Of a stretch of 7,552 nt of DNA, positions 6,167 through 7,552 are shown piece after piece. Position 1 is the first letter of the stretch, and each line of letters begins with the position of its first letter. Source of the DNA: Porticoccaceae bacterium (GTDB lineage Bacteria > Pseudomonadota > Gammaproteobacteria > Pseudomonadales > Porticoccaceae); NCBI GenBank assembly GCA_030741175.1, contig JASLVT010000053.1:1-7552 (forward strand), given 5' to 3'. The position numbers were made by a program, and so were the translations under genes. The notes beneath the pieces are model-generated. The model was not told the origin of the DNA, did no database searches, and worked only from the letters and a program-made list of their open reading frames with translations.

Positions 6167-6757
6167 ATGAACGGTGACAATATTAGACAACAGCTACGTG
6201 CAGCCCGACGGGCTATGCCAGCAGATCAGCAGCGATTACATGCCGACCAGTTGGCGACCATTATATGTCGGGATCCTGTGTTTCTTCGCGCTAAGCGGGT
6301 GGGCGTTTATTTGGCCAATGATGGAGAGATAGATCCTTCTATCTTGACCGAGATAGCACTCAAAGCCAGAAAAAGATGCTTTCTACCGATTCTCCACCCG
6401 TTTAAAGAAAATCGTCTCTATTTCGGTGAGTACAGCGCTAAAACAACATTGTTGTCCAATCGATTTGGCATACTAGAACCGAGACTTGAGAGCCGCCAGC
6501 TGGCACCTCCATGGAGTTTGGATATTATTTTTATGCCCTTGGTGGCCTTCGATCGGCAGGGCAATCGCATGGGTATGGGCGGCGGCTTCTACGATCGTAC
6601 ACTGGCCTTTATGGCCAAAAGCAGTCGACAAAAGCCACTATTGATCGGCCTCGCCCATAGCAGTCAAGAAATCGATCAGCTGTCGCAACAAAACTGGGAT
6701 ATCCCCTTACATTTAATCGCTACTAACCGTGAGATCATATGCGCCAAACAAAGATAA
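6167..6757 (+). CDS. fau: 5-formyltetrahydrofolate cyclo-ligase
   Basis: This 196-aa cytosolic enzyme (YgfA/Fau, MTHFS family) uses ATP to convert 5-formyl-THF to 5,10-methenyl-THF, returning it to the folate pool. The signature is LVAFDRQGNRMGMGGGFYDR (residues 125-144), whose glycine-rich part ending in FYDR forms the ATP/phosphate site. Also typical are the N-terminal Arg-rich helix (IRQQLRAARRAM), VGVYLANDGEID (45-56), FGILEP (100-105) and the C-terminal WDIPLHLIATNREI. I chose ATG 6167; an in-frame TTG at 6146 would add seven poor-quality residues immediately after the 6S RNA. No clear Shine-Dalgarno site precedes the ATG. It begins about 25 nt after the 6S RNA, with no terminator between, so it is probably expressed from read-through of ssrS, as known in E. 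coli. Its end overlaps the pyruvate kinase gene. Confidence 0.93.
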   Translation: MNGDNIRQQLRAARRAMPADQQRLHADQLATIICRDPVFLRAKRVGVYLANDGEIDPSILTEIALKARKRCFLPILHPFKENRLYFGEYSAKTTLLSNRFGILEPRLESRQLAPPWSLDIIFMPLVAFDRQGNRMGMGGGFYDRTLAFMAKSSRQKPLLIGLAHSSQEIDQLSQQNWDIPLHLIATNREIICAKQR

Positions 6758-7552
6758 TCTGCACCATCGGCCCAGCTACTGAATCCATAGAAATGCTGGA
6801 AAAACTCGCCAACGCGGGCATGAATGTCGCACGCCTGAATATGTCTCATGGAGACCACAATTCTCACGCCAATATCATTCAGAGGATTCATCAGTTAAAT
6901 ACTAAACTCAAACACCCGATTGCTATCTTACTCGACACTCAAGGCCCTGAAATTCGCACTGGCGATATGGTCGGCGATCTGCATCTAAATGAGGGCGATA
7001 TTATATCGATCGTAGCTCGCGGAGCAGAGGATGTTGAATCCTCATCTATTCATATCAACTATGAAGATCTTATCAATGATGTTGATGTAGGCGATACCAT
7101 CACCGTGGATAACGGCCTAATTAACCTTGAAGTGCTTAGCAAGCAGGAACGTGTACTACAGGTAAAAGTGATCGATGGCGGATTGCTAAAAAGTAAACGT
7201 CATGTCAATCTCCCCGGCATTCGAGTGAATTTACCGGCGATCACTGACAAAGATCGGCGCGACATTATGTTTGGTATGGAACAGGGCGTAGATTTTATAG
7301 CGTTGTCATTTGTGCGTCAGGCAGCCGACATTGTTGCCTTGCGCGAACTCCTTGGAGATAGAGCGAATGAAGTCAAGGTTATTGCTAAACTAGAGGATCA
7401 AGAAGCCATCACCAATATGGTGGATATCATTGCCGAGGCAGATGGCATTATGGTCGCCCGTGGTGATCTCGGCGTGGAAATTCCCTTTGAAGTTCTGCCT
7501 CGCATCCAGCGGCGAATTATTCGCACCTGTGCCGAAATGGGTAAACGGGTTA
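6739..7552 (+). CDS. pyk: Pyruvate kinase, 3' end missing
   Basis: The first 271 codons of a pyruvate kinase (usually about 470-480 aa) run off the right edge. The enzyme transfers phosphate from phosphoenolpyruvate to ADP in the last step of glycolysis. Visible: the N-terminal strand TKIICTIGPAT (4-14), NVARLNMSHG (29-38) with Arg32 and Asn34, LLDTQGPEIRTG (64-75) leading into the B domain, VIAKLED (214-220) with catalytic Lys217 and metal ligand Glu219, and GIMVARGDLGVEIP (236-249) with Asp243. Glu71 in GPEIR corresponds to the Glu associated with potassium-dependent enzymes. Gln68 replaces the Lys usual in DTKGPE. The start is ATG 6739, with GAG 5 nt upstream, which puts the first 19 bp inside the end of fau. 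No promoter was recognised, so it is probably co-transcribed. The allosteric C domain lies outside the window. Confidence 0.95.
   Translation, partial: MRQTKIICTIGPATESIEMLEKLANAGMNVARLNMSHGDHNSHANIIQRIHQLNTKLKHPIAILLDTQGPEIRTGDMVGDLHLNEGDIISIVARGAEDVESSSIHINYEDLINDVDVGDTITVDNGLINLEVLSKQERVLQVKVIDGGLLKSKRHVNLPGIRVNLPAITDKDRRDIMFGMEQGVDFIALSFVRQAADIVALRELLGDRANEVKVIAKLEDQEAITNMVDIIAEADGIMVARGDLGVEIPFEVLPRIQRRIIRTCAEMGKRV

Noticed and set aside
6676..6891. Minus-strand open frame across the fau/pyk junction
   Set aside because: Both fau and pyk are clearly coding on the plus strand here, and the minus-strand peptide is not recognisable.

Overview
The window looks like an ordinary, well conserved chromosomal stretch from a gammaproteobacterium, probably a marine or Pseudomonas/Cellvibrio-like lineage. 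The base composition is moderate, with GC around half by eye. The order ygfB / pepP / ubiH / ubiI on one strand, facing the TIGR02449 small coiled-coil gene / zapA / 6S RNA / 5-formyl-THF cyclo-ligase on the other, is a classic gammaproteobacterial synteny block, known for example from Pseudomonas. I see no mobile element, CRISPR array, tRNA or phage gene, and no sign of recent transfer.

Layout. (1) 1-887, plus strand: the 3' part of an RsmC/RlmG-type rRNA guanine-N2 methyltransferase gene, cut by the left edge. (2) 886-903: a small hairpin with a U-run on the minus strand that ends the facing operon; the two transcription units converge here only 19 bp apart. (3) 907-5259, minus strand: a four-gene operon read ygfB, pepP, ubiH, ubiI, with gaps of 39 and 17 bp and then an 8-bp overlap. 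It encodes a UPF0149 protein, proline aminopeptidase II and two paralogous flavin hydroxylases of ubiquinone synthesis. (4) 5260-5397: a divergent promoter region with a near-consensus sigma-70 promoter for the plus-strand unit and a weaker extended -10 element for the minus-strand operon. (5) 5398-5900, plus strand: a 67-aa coiled-coil protein and ZapA, 2 bp apart. (6) About 5972-6142, plus strand: 6S RNA (ssrS), with its own extended -10 promoter and no visible terminator. (7) 6167-6757, plus strand: 5-formyltetrahydrofolate cyclo-ligase, starting about 25 nt after the 6S RNA. (8) 6739-7552, plus strand: pyruvate kinase, overlapping the ligase gene by 19 bp and cut by the right edge.

How the genes fit together. 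The minus-strand operon joins quinone hydroxylation (UbiH, UbiI) to a cytosolic peptidase and a small regulatory-type protein. The plus-strand unit begins with cell-division genes and continues into the 6S RNA-fau pair, in which a global regulator of sigma-70 RNA polymerase precedes a folate salvage enzyme. The attachment of a pyruvate kinase gene to fau, with overlapping reading frames, is the least standard part of the layout. I found no undescribed system. The points worth checking are small: the 6S RNA-fau read-through, the fau/pyk overlap, a hairpin made of a short repeat at the ygfB stop, and a Lys-to-Gln change in the pyruvate kinase active-site motif.
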